Below are positions 54,201 through 64,000 of a stretch of 64,000 bases of DNA, in pieces. The translations under genes and the position numbers were made by a program. This DNA comes from an uncultured Methylobacter sp. (GTDB lineage Bacteria > Pseudomonadota > Gammaproteobacteria > Methylococcales > Methylomonadaceae), in NCBI GenBank assembly GCA_903832775.1, contig CAILCX010000062.1, forward strand, positions 1 to 64,000, in the 5' to 3' direction. Within the stretch, counting starts at the first letter, position 1. Each line of letters begins with the position of its first letter. The notes below the pieces were generated by a model that saw only the letters and a list, made by a program, of their open reading frames with translations, made no database searches and was not told the DNA's origin.

Positions 54201-54857
54201 ATGTTAAAGTTTGAAAATGTCAGTATGAGATATCCCGAAGCCGGGGATGTATTGCGAAATGTCAGTTTCGATTTAAAGCATGGTGAAATGGCATTTTTGA
54301 CCGGGCATTCAGGGGCCGGAAAAAGCACGTTATTGAAGCTGATAGCTGTCATTGAGCGTAGTAGTCGAGGTCGAGTATTATTGGATGGTCAGAATCTGAA
54401 TGAGGCAAAAGATAGGCAAGTTCCTTATATACGCAGAAAAGTCGGATTGATTTTTCAGGATTACAAGTTGCTACAAGATAGAACGGTTTTTGATAATGTA
54501 GCCTTGCCCTTGGTGATAGCGGGTTATGGGCATCATGAAGTTTCCCGTCGTGTTCGTGCTTCGTTAAGCAAGGTTGGTCTGTTGGGTAAAGAGAGAAAGT
54601 ATCCCGCAGTATTATCTGGTGGAGAGCAACAGCGGGTAGGTATTGCAAGGGCAGTGGTTAACAAGCCGCCTATGATTTTGGCAGATGAGCCTACTGGTAA
54701 TCTTGATCCTGAGTTATCAGCAGAAATAATGCATTTATTTGAGCAGTTTCAACAGGTTGGCGTAACTGTGTTGATTGCTACCCATGATATTGCCCTGATT
54801 AGCCAAATGGATCATAGGATTTTAAAATTGGACCATGGCCAACTGGTAACGAGTTAA
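54201..54857 (+). CDS. ftsE: cell division ATP-binding protein FtsE
   Basis: GHSGAGKSTLLKLI, LSGGEQQRVGIARAVVNKPPMILADEPTGNLD. Confidence 0.97.
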   Translation: MLKFENVSMRYPEAGDVLRNVSFDLKHGEMAFLTGHSGAGKSTLLKLIAVIERSSRGRVLLDGQNLNEAKDRQVPYIRRKVGLIFQDYKLLQDRTVFDNVALPLVIAGYGHHEVSRRVRASLSKVGLLGKERKYPAVLSGGEQQRVGIARAVVNKPPMILADEPTGNLDPELSAEIMHLFEQFQQVGVTVLIATHDIALISQMDHRILKLDHGQLVTS

Positions 54858-54860
54858 GCA

Positions 54861-55853
54861 ATGAAGCACGAAAATAGAAAACATAATAATGCCGAGCGTT
54901 TGCAAACCAAAAAATCCGGCGGTAATTTTATCGATAAATGGCATGCTTATAAAAACCTGCATGCTCATGCGTTATTTTCGAGTCTAGGTCGTTTGGTTGG
55001 GACTCGTTTCTCCTCAGCTATGACCATAGTGGTCTTGGCGATTGCAATTTCTCTGGCTAGCGGCTTTTATATACTGGTTGCAAACCTTCAACAGTTGGCT
55101 GGCAATTTAGTGTCCAGCAATCAAATATCATTATTTCTTAAAGACGAAGTTTCAGAAATACGAGCACGAAGTTTTGCCGAAAAAATTAGGCAGAACTCCG
55201 ATATTCAGGATGTTAAAATTATTTCCAAAGAACAGGCTCTAGGCGAGTTTCAAGCCTATAGCGGCTTTGGAGATGCTGTAAAAGCGTTGGAAAAAAATCC
55301 TTTGCCGATAGTGATTCAAGTGTTACCTACGAATTCATTTGAAAATGAACAGGCTTTGGAAAAAATGCTTGAAGATTTTAAACGGTTGACAGAAGTTGAT
55401 TTCGCTCAAATGGATATGCAATGGGTAAAACGCCTTCAATCCATTATTGAAGTTGCCCGGCGTGGTGTGACTTTATTAAGCTTATTGCTGGGTGCAGGCG
55501 TGTTATTTATTACGGCAAACACTATTCGACTTGAGTTACATAATCGGAAGGATGAGGTGATTATAGCTAAGTTGGTGGGGGCGACAAATAATTTTATTCA
55601 TCGGCCATTCTTGTACAGTGGCTTTTGGATAGGCTTTTTTTCCGGAGTAAGCGCATGGTTTATTGTGACAATAATCATGCTGATTTTAAAGCAACCCGTA
55701 GAAAATCTATCCAGGCTTTATGACGGCAGTTTTCATCTGCTATTTTTGGGGTTTCTCGATACATTGATGCTGTTGTTTATTTCATCTGTGTTAGGGGTTG
55801 TCGGTTCCTGGATAGTGCTCCACTTTCAACTTCAGCAATTAAAACCCGAATAG
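54861..55853 (+). CDS. ftsX: cell division protein FtsX
   Basis: FtsX topology and RLELHNRKDEVIIAKLVGATNNFIHRPFLYSG. Confidence 0.96.
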   Translation: MKHENRKHNNAERLQTKKSGGNFIDKWHAYKNLHAHALFSSLGRLVGTRFSSAMTIVVLAIAISLASGFYILVANLQQLAGNLVSSNQISLFLKDEVSEIRARSFAEKIRQNSDIQDVKIISKEQALGEFQAYSGFGDAVKALEKNPLPIVIQVLPTNSFENEQALEKMLEDFKRLTEVDFAQMDMQWVKRLQSIIEVARRGVTLLSLLLGAGVLFITANTIRLELHNRKDEVIIAKLVGATNNFIHRPFLYSGFWIGFFSGVSAWFIVTIIMLILKQPVENLSRLYDGSFHLLFLGFLDTLMLLFISSVLGVVGSWIVLHFQLQQLKPE

Positions 55854-55860
55854 AAAATTA

Positions 55861-55887
55861 TTGGCACTCTTGATTAGAGAGTGCTAG
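55861..55887. promoter_or_regulatory. CIRCE-like operator (HrcA site) upstream of rpoH
   Basis: TTGGCACTC-N9-GAGTGCTAG versus CIRCE consensus TTAGCACTC-N9-GAGTGCTAA (one mismatch per arm). Confidence 0.85.
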
Positions 55888-55890
55888 AAT
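55861..55890 (+). promoter_or_regulatory. possible sigma70-like promoter of rpoH overlapping CIRCE
   Basis: TTGGCA (55861-55866) - 18 bp - TAGAAT (55885-55890), about 30 bp before ATG 55921. Confidence 0.5.
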
Positions 55891-55920
55891 TTGGTAAAGT
55901 TTTTTATCAGGGGGAACACA

Positions 55921-56778
55921 ATGAGTACCGCTTTAGCTTTACCCGTTAATTTATCAGTCGGGACATTCGACGCATATTTAAATGTTGTCAGGCAAATGCC
56001 TAAGTTGACCGTCGAGCAGGAACTTGAACTGGCGTTTAAATATAGAGATGATGGTGATCTCGAAGCCGCTCGCGAATTAGTGATGACCAATTTACGTTTT
56101 GTGGTTCACGTTGCCAGAGGTTACAGCGGTTATGGCTTGTCAATGCCGGATATTATTCAGGAAGGTAATATTGGTTTGATGAAGGCCGTAAAACGTTTTG
56201 ATCCAGATGTTGGAGTGCGTTTGGTTTCTTTCGCTGTGCATTGGATTAAGGCTGAAATTCATGAATATGTGATTAAAAACTGGGGCATAGTCAAAATTGC
56301 TACGACTAAAGCGCAACGTAAATTATTTTTTAACTTGCGTAAATCAAAGCAGGATCTGGGTTGGTTATCCAATGACGAGGCCGTTGCTATTGCCAAAGAC
56401 CTGGATGTCGATGTCAGCATAGTTTATGAAATGGAAAAGCGTCTGGGTAGCAAGGATATGTCGTTTGATATGCCGGTCGATGAAGCAAGTGAAGAAAGCT
56501 TTGTGGCTCCAGCCAGTTATTTGCAGCAATATGGTGCTGATCCTGCTGAATTGCTTGAGAATTCTGATTGGGTAGGACATGAGCAGGATTTGTTGGCTGA
56601 TGCAATGGCTGGATTGGACGAGCGTAGTCTGGACATTTTATCGAGTCGCTGGTTGATGGACAAAAAAGCTACTTTGCATGAGTTGGCCGAACGTTACAAT
56701 GTTTCGGCTGAGAGAATCAGGCAGTTGGAGCAAAATGCCATGAAAAAATTAAGAGTAGCCGTAGAATTCGCAGCTTAA
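55921..56778 (+). CDS. rpoH: RNA polymerase sigma-32 factor
   Basis: LRFVVHVARGYSGYGLSMPDIIQEGNIGLMKAVKRFDPDVGVRLVSFAVHWIKAEIHEYVIKNW; gene order ftsE-ftsX-rpoH; ATG 55921 after AGGGGGAACACA. Confidence 0.97.
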   Translation: MSTALALPVNLSVGTFDAYLNVVRQMPKLTVEQELELAFKYRDDGDLEAARELVMTNLRFVVHVARGYSGYGLSMPDIIQEGNIGLMKAVKRFDPDVGVRLVSFAVHWIKAEIHEYVIKNWGIVKIATTKAQRKLFFNLRKSKQDLGWLSNDEAVAIAKDLDVDVSIVYEMEKRLGSKDMSFDMPVDEASEESFVAPASYLQQYGADPAELLENSDWVGHEQDLLADAMAGLDERSLDILSSRWLMDKKATLHELAERYNVSAERIRQLEQNAMKKLRVAVEFAA

Positions 56779-57021
56779 GTTTATGTCTGTTAAGCTAGAA
56801 GTTAATTCAACTTTTTTAATTATTTTCGGTATAGATCCTTATTTAGAAAAGCTCCTGTTTTTTTAGGATGCTTAGTTGTGACAATAAAACAATGGTTTGA
56901 TAAAGCAAGAGTATTGCACTTGATATTTTCGGAGTGCAAGCTGAAATTGAAAAAAAACCACAATTTGTCAATAAGATAATCTCAGAGATCATTAGACGAG
57001 TCGAATCATCTTTGCCTATGG

Positions 57022-57693
57022 TCAGGAAAAGACTTTGGCTGATCCCTCTAGCTGTTCGTATTTCTGCTGAAGTTCATCAAGGCTCAGTTGTAGAGCTAAG
57101 ACCTGCTTTTCCAGAGTGTTGATTCGTTCCCGATCAAAGACTTCAGGTTCTATCTCGTCAATAGCCATTGCCGGTAAACTTGATATTTGAGGTATTCCGC
57201 TGAATAGATGGGCATAACGTGCTTCGCGTTTTCCTGGTTCGCGGGGAAGTTTGACGACTAAGGGTCCTTCCCGTGCCATGAGGTTTTCAAGTTCGGCTTC
57301 AACTTCATTCACATCGTCAAATTTACATAATCGTTCTGTGCGACTTCGCAACTCTCCAGGGGTTTGCGGACCTCGAAGGAACAACTCGCATATAATACCT
57401 ACGGCTTTTTCTGACAGATGCAGAGTTCCAAATTCGGTGTTACAGAATCGATGTCTGTATTTTGTGACGCGACTGCCATCGATGCGAAGCACCAGATATT
57501 TATTAATGAGTGCGTCTACTGAACCTTTTACCGTAATTTCCTTCAATTCCAAAACTGGATCTCGGTTGCTTTTCTGATTGCAAGCGTTTACCAGAGCATT
57601 CATCGAAAGGGGGTATTGGTCGGGTGTGGTGATTGCTTTTTCGATTAAGCAAGCTATTACCCGGGTTTCGTAAAGAGTGAGATTCATATTCAT
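57022..57693 (-). CDS. yceH: YceH family (DUF480) protein
   Basis: [40 protein letters not shown] ... [13 protein letters not shown]. Confidence 0.95.
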   Translation of the reverse strand: MNMNLTLYETRVIACLIEKAITTPDQYPLSMNALVNACNQKSNRDPVLELKEITVKGSVDALINKYLVLRIDGSRVTKYRHRFCNTEFGTLHLSEKAVGIICELFLRGPQTPGELRSRTERLCKFDDVNEVEAELENLMAREGPLVVKLPREPGKREARYAHLFSGIPQISSLPAMAIDEIEPEVFDRERINTLEKQVLALQLSLDELQQKYEQLEGSAKVFS

Positions 57694-58207
57694 AGCATCA
57701 ATTAGAAAATCATGGATGGCGTTGCAGCTTAACGCGACCTATCGCTGCAACTTAGATTATATTGCCAATCATAAGCTATTCTCCGAAACCTAACAATAAA
57801 GGCTATGGAGATAGGTGTAACTTAATTTGGTAAGGCTTAAGAAAACTTCAGTTCCACATATTTTGAGTAAAAAACTGATAAGGATGAGTGATCAATGAGT
57901 TTAGAAATTGAACCCGTGTAAGATGATTTTGCCACGATTTCTCTGATACTTGGCTAAGCAACTTTTTTAGCTTTAACCGTTTCTGGGTTGACATCCCTGA
58001 ATTTGACGTGATCTAAGTTAAATATGGGCAGAAAAAGGTTTGATTTACGTATCGTGCAACAGATTGCCTAGCGTTATGAGGGAGAATAAGAGTGTGGATC
58101 GGAAATTATTTTGAGCATGAAGGCTTATTGGGTGGCGGTTAAAGGGTTATTTTCAATGCCGTAGAAGAGATGGTAAAAGCCAGTATGGTTGCCATGTTAC
58201 TTCATTC

Positions 58208-58242
58208 AAAAAGCTTAACGATTAAATCGTTAAGCTTTTTTT
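58208..58242. terminator. strong hairpin terminator
   Basis: AAAAAGCTTAACGAT-taa-ATCGTTAAGCTTTTT followed by T run. Confidence 0.85.
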
Positions 58243-58278
58243 ATTGTTTTACAGTTTGATTAAACCATAATGATATTC

Positions 58279-58515
58279 TTAAATCGGTCGGAGAATATCC
58301 AGAACCGCTTGAGCCTGTTTTGCAGTTTCAAGGCCGATATTTGTCAAATAACCACCGTCATCTTGAGAGATTAAGCCTTTTTCGAACAAACGATGTGTAG
58401 CTGCAATCGTTTCAGGTGTGGCGGTTTTGTGAACCTTGATGCCTTCTTGTGTGGTGGCCAGGTTATAGCGAACCAGAATATTCAGTTCTTCTACAATCGG
58501 TTGGGTATAGGGCAT
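58279..58515 (-). CDS. TIGR02647 family protein
   Basis: VEELNILVRYNLATTQEGIKVHKTATPETIAATHRLFEKGLISQDDGGYLTNIGLE. Confidence 0.85.
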   Translation of the reverse strand: MPYTQPIVEELNILVRYNLATTQEGIKVHKTATPETIAATHRLFEKGLISQDDGGYLTNIGLETAKQAQAVLDILRPI

Positions 58516-58583
58516 GGTAAATCCTCGTGTCAGTTAATTAAGTTATTAGCATAAAGCTATTTAATAAGAAGGAGTATCTTTTT

Positions 58584-59291
58584 TTACATTGTCTTTTTTC
58601 TTGCGACAATTACGCCATCTCGAATTGGATTGATAAATGCGTCAAAGTCTGGGTCATTAAAAATAAGTTTATTATGTTCCATGATTGCTTCGGTCCAGCC
58701 AGGAAAAATATCAGCAGGTTTTTTGACGGCTACTCGGCCTCTCCAAAGCACATTATCCGCAATATAAAGACCGCCAGGGCGAATACGTTTTTTAGCCATA
58801 AGCCACACAGCAGGATAATCGCCTTTATCGACATCGTTGTAACAGATGTCGAAGAAGCCTTCCGTCTGAGCAAAAATATCCTGTGCCATTCCCGCCCGAA
58901 AATCTACTCTATCCCATAAACCGGCTGCCTTGAGATAGTGCTCGGCTTTTTGTTGATTAAGAAAATCGGCGTCAGTGCATATTACCTGACCTTTTAGGCC
59001 TACTGCCCTTGCAAACCAATACGCGGAATAACCATAGCCACTGCCAAATTCAAATACTTTTTCAGCATTAATCATTTTGGCTTGCGTTTCTAGAAAAACA
59101 CCTACTAAGCGACCAACAATTGGGAAGTTGTTTTTTAACGCAAGAGCTTCCATTTCGCTCAAAACGTCATGATTGGTTTGTTGGACCAGGTCGAGCAGAT
59201 AACTTTCAATTACAGGATTAACCGGAATTAAAAAATCCGGATTTGAAGTGGTTTTAGATTTTATGTCAGCCATTACAGTAAAGGAGATCAT
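58584..59291 (-). CDS. O-methyltransferase
   Basis: VFEFGSGYGYSAYWFARAV, DICYNDVDKGDYPAVWLMAKKRIRPGGLYIADNVLWRG. Confidence 0.9.
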   Translation of the reverse strand: MISFTVMADIKSKTTSNPDFLIPVNPVIESYLLDLVQQTNHDVLSEMEALALKNNFPIVGRLVGVFLETQAKMINAEKVFEFGSGYGYSAYWFARAVGLKGQVICTDADFLNQQKAEHYLKAAGLWDRVDFRAGMAQDIFAQTEGFFDICYNDVDKGDYPAVWLMAKKRIRPGGLYIADNVLWRGRVAVKKPADIFPGWTEAIMEHNKLIFNDPDFDAFINPIRDGVIVARKKTM

Positions 59292-59310
59292 GAAAGTTGG
59301 ATTAATAGTT

Positions 59311-60195
59311 TTATAAATCAGCCAATAACTTGCTGATCATCGATTCTGCTTGGTGTAGATAGCTTTGTCCAAACAGATTCAGGTGATTAAGTATATGGTA
59401 CAAGTTGTATAGCGTTTTTCGCGATGTGTAGCCGGGAGTTAATGGATAAGATGCTTGGTAAGTCTGATAAAACGCCGGGCCAAAACCGCCAAATAATTCG
59501 GTCATAGCCAGATCGGTTTCCCTGTCTCCAAAATAACAGGCGGGGTCATAAATAACCGGTTTACCTTGGTCATCAGCTCCGACATTACCACCCCATAAAT
59601 CGCCATGCACCAAAGCTGGTTGCGGCTGATAGCCGGAAAAAAAGGGGGGTAAATTCGTGCACAGTTTTTCGCCCAGTGTTTGTAAATGACCCTTATAGCC
59701 ATGTTTCGCAGCTAGCGATAATTGATGTCCCAAACGTTGCTGTTGCCAAAAGATAAGCCAGTTTTTGTACTCACCATTTAGTTGTGGACTAGAGCCAATA
59801 GTGTTGTCGCGGTGCCAGCCAAAAAAAGACTGTTTTTGTCGGTGTAGATCTGCAAGCTGTTGGCCGAGCAGTTCTTCAGTACTTTTAGTTAAGGTTTTTA
59901 GGGCGATATATTCAAGTACCAAAAAGGCATGGTCAATTGTGCTGCCGTAAACAATAACTTTGGGAACCCGAATGGCCTGAGCTTGTTCCAGAGCTACCAA
60001 ACCAGTGGCTTCGGCCTCAAACATCGCGAGTTTCTCAGGGCGGTTCAGCTTGATAAAATAATACCCGTTTTTTGCTTTTAAACGGTAAGCTTGATTAATA
60101 TCTCCGCCTTGCATTGCTTCAGCTTTAAGAAAATTAAAGGGCTGGTCGGTTACTGATTCGATAAGTTGAATAATCGGTTGCCAATTGATCTGCAT
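59311..60195 (-). CDS. fructosamine kinase family protein
   Basis: GGDINQAYRLKAKNGYYFIKLN, LVHGDLWGGNVGADDQGKPVIYDPACYFGDRETDLAMTELFGGF. Confidence 0.95.
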   Translation of the reverse strand: MQINWQPIIQLIESVTDQPFNFLKAEAMQGGDINQAYRLKAKNGYYFIKLNRPEKLAMFEAEATGLVALEQAQAIRVPKVIVYGSTIDHAFLVLEYIALKTLTKSTEELLGQQLADLHRQKQSFFGWHRDNTIGSSPQLNGEYKNWLIFWQQQRLGHQLSLAAKHGYKGHLQTLGEKLCTNLPPFFSGYQPQPALVHGDLWGGNVGADDQGKPVIYDPACYFGDRETDLAMTELFGGFGPAFYQTYQASYPLTPGYTSRKTLYNLYHILNHLNLFGQSYLHQAESMISKLLADL

Positions 60196-60198
60196 GAC

Positions 60199-60702
60199 TT
60201 AATACAGTTTGCCGAATAAATCCAAGTGAGTCAGATATAGCCGCATATCCAGCTCGAATTGGTGATATTGCGGCTCCATGTGTAAGCAGAGTTGATAAAA
60301 CGCCTTGTTATGTTCTTTCTCCTTTAAGTGCGCCAGTTCATGCACGACTATCATTGTTAAAAAAGGTAATGGTACGTTTTTAAAAAGAGAGGCCACCCGG
60401 ATTTCATTTTTTGCTTTATGTTTACCACCTTGGACTCTGGAGATAAAGGTATGCAAGCCCAAAGCATGATGCAAGTCTTTAATCTTATCGTCATAAATGA
60501 CTTTGCTGAGTGGCTGGGATTGTTTCAGCAAAGCATTTTTCAGGTCAAGCGTATAAGCATAAAGCGCTTTATCGGTTTTGATGGTATGGGCAACAGGATA
60601 TTTTTTAAGTAATGTCTCGGTTAGCTTTTGACTATTGATCAACCGACGTATCTGGTCGGTGATATTTTCAGAATAGCCGATTAAGTATTTTAATTCTGGC
60701 AT
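60199..60702 (-). CDS. YgjP/DUF45-type metallopeptidase
   Basis: VVHELAHLKEKEHNKAFYQLC. Confidence 0.9.
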   Translation of the reverse strand: MPELKYLIGYSENITDQIRRLINSQKLTETLLKKYPVAHTIKTDKALYAYTLDLKNALLKQSQPLSKVIYDDKIKDLHHALGLHTFISRVQGGKHKAKNEIRVASLFKNVPLPFLTMIVVHELAHLKEKEHNKAFYQLCLHMEPQYHQFELDMRLYLTHLDLFGKLY

Positions 60703-60705
60703 GGC

Positions 60706-61641
60706 TTATTGTTTGAGTGAGTTGAGTATTTGTTCAAGCGGAGCCAGAGAGATCAGCGCCCGGTACAGAATGGTTTTGTCTTCCATAAGACCGTAACACT
60801 GGTAGTGATAGGGAGAAACGATGGAGTGGCCTATACCTTCTTTTCTCTCTTCGGGTGGGATTTGTTTGATAAGAATATACAGCGCATCGCCAGATTTTAA
60901 TTGGGCAAGGTTGATACGGTCAATACTGATTTTATGCGACATATAGACTAGCGGATTACGTTCAAAATCATGTTTTTCTATGACCGCCTTTTCCAGTAAG
61001 GCACTGGATATAAGACTGCATGGGAATAGTTCAGGAAAAATGGCTTTGTTTTTAAAAGGGTCAAAAAATGCATCCTGTTCAACCAGAGAGCCGCATAAAA
61101 AATTTTTTGCATTGCTGATACTTATGTATTTTCTTTTCAGAAAAAAACTGCTACCTGAGATAAATGAGCGATCCGGATGCTGGTTCAGAGCGCCAAACTG
61201 GGGAATATCGGGGTTGGGTAAAAACAAGGCAAATTTGGATTCTTTTTTGTAACCGAGCAAAGCCAAGGCGCCGCCTGATTTGACGGCAATTCTGTTGCTA
61301 AGTATCGTCTCCGGATCTTCATTGTATTGCGATGGTTTTATATCAACTGATACCACTTGACCTGGTTTTACGGCGTTAACAAAAGAAAACTGGTAGTTAC
61401 TGAAATGCAGGTTTTTATCTCTGATCAACACGTTTTCATTATGTAAACGGCGATAGAGAAAAACTTTATGTTCAATCAATGATTCTAATTGAAAGCCCAG
61501 TGCAATAGGACCTTGGAACGGATTGTGATTAATGCGTCGCCATCTATTTCTATCATGAAATAAATTAAAATCATCTGTTGCATTACGTGCAACATCAATA
61601 TGTATCTGATTAAAAATATCTAAACTGTCTGAGGTATCCAT
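60706..61641 (-). CDS. hypothetical protein with possible hot-dog (MaoC-like) fold segments
   Basis: DVARNATDDFNLFHDRNRWRRINHNPFQGPIALGFQLESLI resembles MaoC-type active-site region. Confidence 0.55.
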   Translation of the reverse strand: MDTSDSLDIFNQIHIDVARNATDDFNLFHDRNRWRRINHNPFQGPIALGFQLESLIEHKVFLYRRLHNENVLIRDKNLHFSNYQFSFVNAVKPGQVVSVDIKPSQYNEDPETILSNRIAVKSGGALALLGYKKESKFALFLPNPDIPQFGALNQHPDRSFISGSSFFLKRKYISISNAKNFLCGSLVEQDAFFDPFKNKAIFPELFPCSLISSALLEKAVIEKHDFERNPLVYMSHKISIDRINLAQLKSGDALYILIKQIPPEERKEGIGHSIVSPYHYQCYGLMEDKTILYRALISLAPLEQILNSLKQ

Positions 61642-61870
61642 AGTGCCTTGCTGATTGAAATTCGATTTGAGTTGGCTCAGACTTGTTCAGTAAAAACGAG
61701 TAAGTCTGAGTCACTGTAATTCTGGAGTACGCTGTCTTATAGAAAATTAATACAGCGTATAGCTAAATGATGGCTATTTTATAACGAATTAGCGAATGCA
61801 AATAACAAATATGGATTGTGGGTGTGGCAAATAGAAATAAATCATTGAATATCGATCCGAACATTAAGAA

Positions 61871-63043
61871 TTATAACCATTCGGCAGCGATATCAATTAA
61901 TAATATTCGTTCTTCGTCAAGTCTCAGAGATAAGGTTTTGCAAAGCATATCGGTATTAAAATCTCTATAGCGTTCGGAGGTGACCAGACGATAACTGTCA
62001 TTTACTGATTCAAGTGCCAGTAATTGATAAAAATAAGGTCGCCAGGCCCAGTTAAAACCGAGTTGTGAGGTATCTTCGAACCATTTTTTATCGGAAAAAT
62101 TAAAATTGGATGAAATTTGCTCACCTTGGTTATTACATAAATAAAAGCGTAAAACACCGCTTTTTTCAAAGGGATGTGCAGCCAATTTATTAAGATTGAA
62201 GTCAGTTTCAAGTGTCTTTTTTAAAAGCTCAATCAAATCTTTAATGTTGGCAATAAATTGTATCTTTTGCTTTTCTTTGACTAAGGTTTTGGCAAGAAAT
62301 GTTTTTCTTAATATGCCGATTTGATTTTTATAATGTAAGGGTGGTTTAAACTCTGCTATTGCCGGTGAGAACAAAAGTCCTTGCATGTATTGGGCGCCAC
62401 AGCTCAAGCCAAAATGGAAGTCATTAATGGTTTCTACGCCTTCACAAACAATACGGCATCCGGTGCGTTTGGCCAGACGTGAAATCAAATGCACTATATC
62501 GCTGGCAATCCCGCCACGTGCTGCATTCTGGAATAGCTGCATGTCGAGTTTGATAATGTCGGGTTGTATGGCTATAACTCTTTCCAATTGAGAAAATCCG
62601 GCTCCAAAATCATCTATAGCTATTTTTAAGCCATGTCTTCTATAAACGGCTGCAATTTCAACAAGCTTATCGAGATCACCCTTTGATTCGGTTATTTCAA
62701 CGATAATACGACTCCTGTCTATATTAAATTCATCGATCATAAGTACAGTCGGCAAGTAATTAAAATCGACGATCAAGTCGACCCAGGAAGCGGAGATGTT
62801 GAGGGATAAATAACCGTTGTATTTTGATTGGCTGAAATGTTGTAAAGCGAGACGTCTAACTTTGCGATCCCAGGAAATTAGTTGGTCAGTTGAAATATCG
62901 GGCGAAGTGAATATCTCACCAGCAGAAATGATAAGACCATTAGAGTCACATTGTCGGGCTAAGGCTTCATATCCTATGATGGAGCCGCTTGCTGCGCCGA
63001 TAATAGGTTGAAAATATGGGAATAAATTTTTTTCTATATTCAT
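61871..63043 (-). CDS. EAL-domain c-di-GMP phosphodiesterase with C-terminal sensory domain
   Basis: IGYEALARQ, LSLNIS, VEITES, IDDFGAGFSQ, IIKLDMQ, CEGVET, MQGLLFSPA. Confidence 0.93.
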   Translation of the reverse strand: MNIEKNLFPYFQPIIGAASGSIIGYEALARQCDSNGLIISAGEIFTSPDISTDQLISWDRKVRRLALQHFSQSKYNGYLSLNISASWVDLIVDFNYLPTVLMIDEFNIDRSRIIVEITESKGDLDKLVEIAAVYRRHGLKIAIDDFGAGFSQLERVIAIQPDIIKLDMQLFQNAARGGIASDIVHLISRLAKRTGCRIVCEGVETINDFHFGLSCGAQYMQGLLFSPAIAEFKPPLHYKNQIGILRKTFLAKTLVKEKQKIQFIANIKDLIELLKKTLETDFNLNKLAAHPFEKSGVLRFYLCNNQGEQISSNFNFSDKKWFEDTSQLGFNWAWRPYFYQLLALESVNDSYRLVTSERYRDFNTDMLCKTLSLRLDEERILLIDIAAEWL

Positions 63044-63377
63044 TTTTATGGCATTGGGTTAAGAGATTTCATCAACAAAAATCTCTGTTCCAGCAGTTTG
63101 ATGCTAGGTCTGAATATTCAAAGAGCAAGGATTACGCCAAGCTTAGTAGGTATGCGGATAACTGGCTATAAGTCTATTTGAGGTCGCTTTGTCTGTTGAT
63201 TGTTATGCATTAATTCGGTGCAACTTGGAGGTTACCGCACCATTAGTGAGCTGTTCAGCTATTGGGCAGTGCGCTAATGAATAATTTAGTGAAGTTAATA
63301 CAGGTAAAAAAATTGATGAAATTTTGAGAACATGACAGAATGCAGAAAACCAAATCAACCAAATTATTTTGAGAATT

Positions 63378-64000
63378 ATGAAAAATAGCATCCAATTCCA
63401 GCCTAAAAGTCATCGTAAACATTTAATGGTTGTTGGGTTTTGTTTATTGTCAGGATGTTCGGCATTGAATGTTAACCAAGATGATAAAAACGATCTTTGT
63501 TACTTATCCAGAAATGAATTGAGGCAATCTGAACATTATTATGCAAAATCCATCGTTCAAGGTGCAGCAGTCGGTGGAGCGGCAGGGGCGGGACTTGGAG
63601 CGTTGACTGCAGCTATAAGTGGCGGAGATGTTGGGACAGCGGCTTTGATAGGTGGTTTAAGTGGTGCTGTTGTTGGTGGTGTTGGCGGGTATTACCTAGC
63701 CAAACAAAAAGATATTTCCGATGAACAGTCTTTGGCAGTATCAGTACGTAGCGACATACTCGCAGAAAATGGACAAATTGACAGAACCGCTGTTGCCTTT
63801 GTGAGACTCCGAGATTGCCGGTTTGCCGGTGCCGAGCGAATAAAAGCAGAATACAAAGCGGCACATATTACTCGGGAAGCTGCACTTAAACAATTGGATG
63901 AACTTAAGAGTCAATTCGATGAAGATATTAAAATATCTCAAGAGTTAGGTTTGAAAATGGGTGCTCGATTGACCGAATTTCAGGATGCTAACAATAAAAT
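63378..64000 (+). CDS. glycine-zipper lipoprotein, truncated by window edge
   Basis: MKNSIQFQPKSHRKHLMVVGFCLLSGCSALN...GAAVGGAAGAGLGALTAAISGGDVGTAALIGGLSGAVVGGVGGYYLA...; open to the edge, not in ORF track. Confidence 0.75.
   Translation, partial: MKNSIQFQPKSHRKHLMVVGFCLLSGCSALNVNQDDKNDLCYLSRNELRQSEHYYAKSIVQGAAVGGAAGAGLGALTAAISGGDVGTAALIGGLSGAVVGGVGGYYLAKQKDISDEQSLAVSVRSDILAENGQIDRTAVAFVRLRDCRFAGAERIKAEYKAAHITREAALKQLDELKSQFDEDIKISQELGLKMGARLTEFQDANNK

Noticed and set aside
55861-55876. Sigma54 promoter (TGGCAC...) upstream of rpoH
   Set aside because: No TTGC element at the required spacing; the palindrome fits CIRCE much better.

Overview
The window looks like chromosomal DNA from a gammaproteobacterial methanotroph-like organism. 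That lineage is inferred from gene content: a Fae homologue, an N-type ATPase operon, a caa3-type oxidase, and conserved lepA-lepB-rnc-era-recO-pdxJ and ftsE-ftsX-rpoH neighbourhoods. I saw no tRNA, rRNA, CRISPR array, IS element or phage. Main contents: a truncated Ala-rich repeat protein at the left edge; an N-ATPase-like operon (atpD-C-Q-B-E-F-A-G); nagZ-hpt-mtnP; fae-like/ALDH; cysH-gshA; polyP:AMP phosphotransferase; dinG/yoaA-tsaB; several c-di-GMP turnover proteins; recN-nadK; lepA to pdxJ; a cytochrome oxidase cluster that runs into ftsY-ftsE-ftsX-rpoH; and yceH plus assorted housekeeping genes. The standout is one uninterrupted 642-aa ORF (52125..54053). It joins an 8-TM CtaA/COX15 (heme A synthase)-like domain to a complete FtsY NG (SRP receptor GTPase) domain, with no obvious independent start for FtsY. 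The CtaA part keeps the four axial-type His residues but appears to lack the first-loop Cys pair and the E-x-x-H-R catalytic motif. ctaB is not found next to it. Other notable signals: a near-consensus CIRCE operator overlapping a sigma70-like promoter just upstream of rpoH; an N-ATPase variant without atpR, with a Met replacing the expected first-helix Glu in subunit c and a degenerate alpha-subunit P-loop; a Fae homologue lacking the catalytic-position His; an unlisted 32-aa ORF between coxA and ctaG; and a perfect 18-bp inverted repeat between lepA and lepB. Two edge-truncated CDSs (1..485 minus, 63378..64000 plus) are absent from the supplied ORF track.
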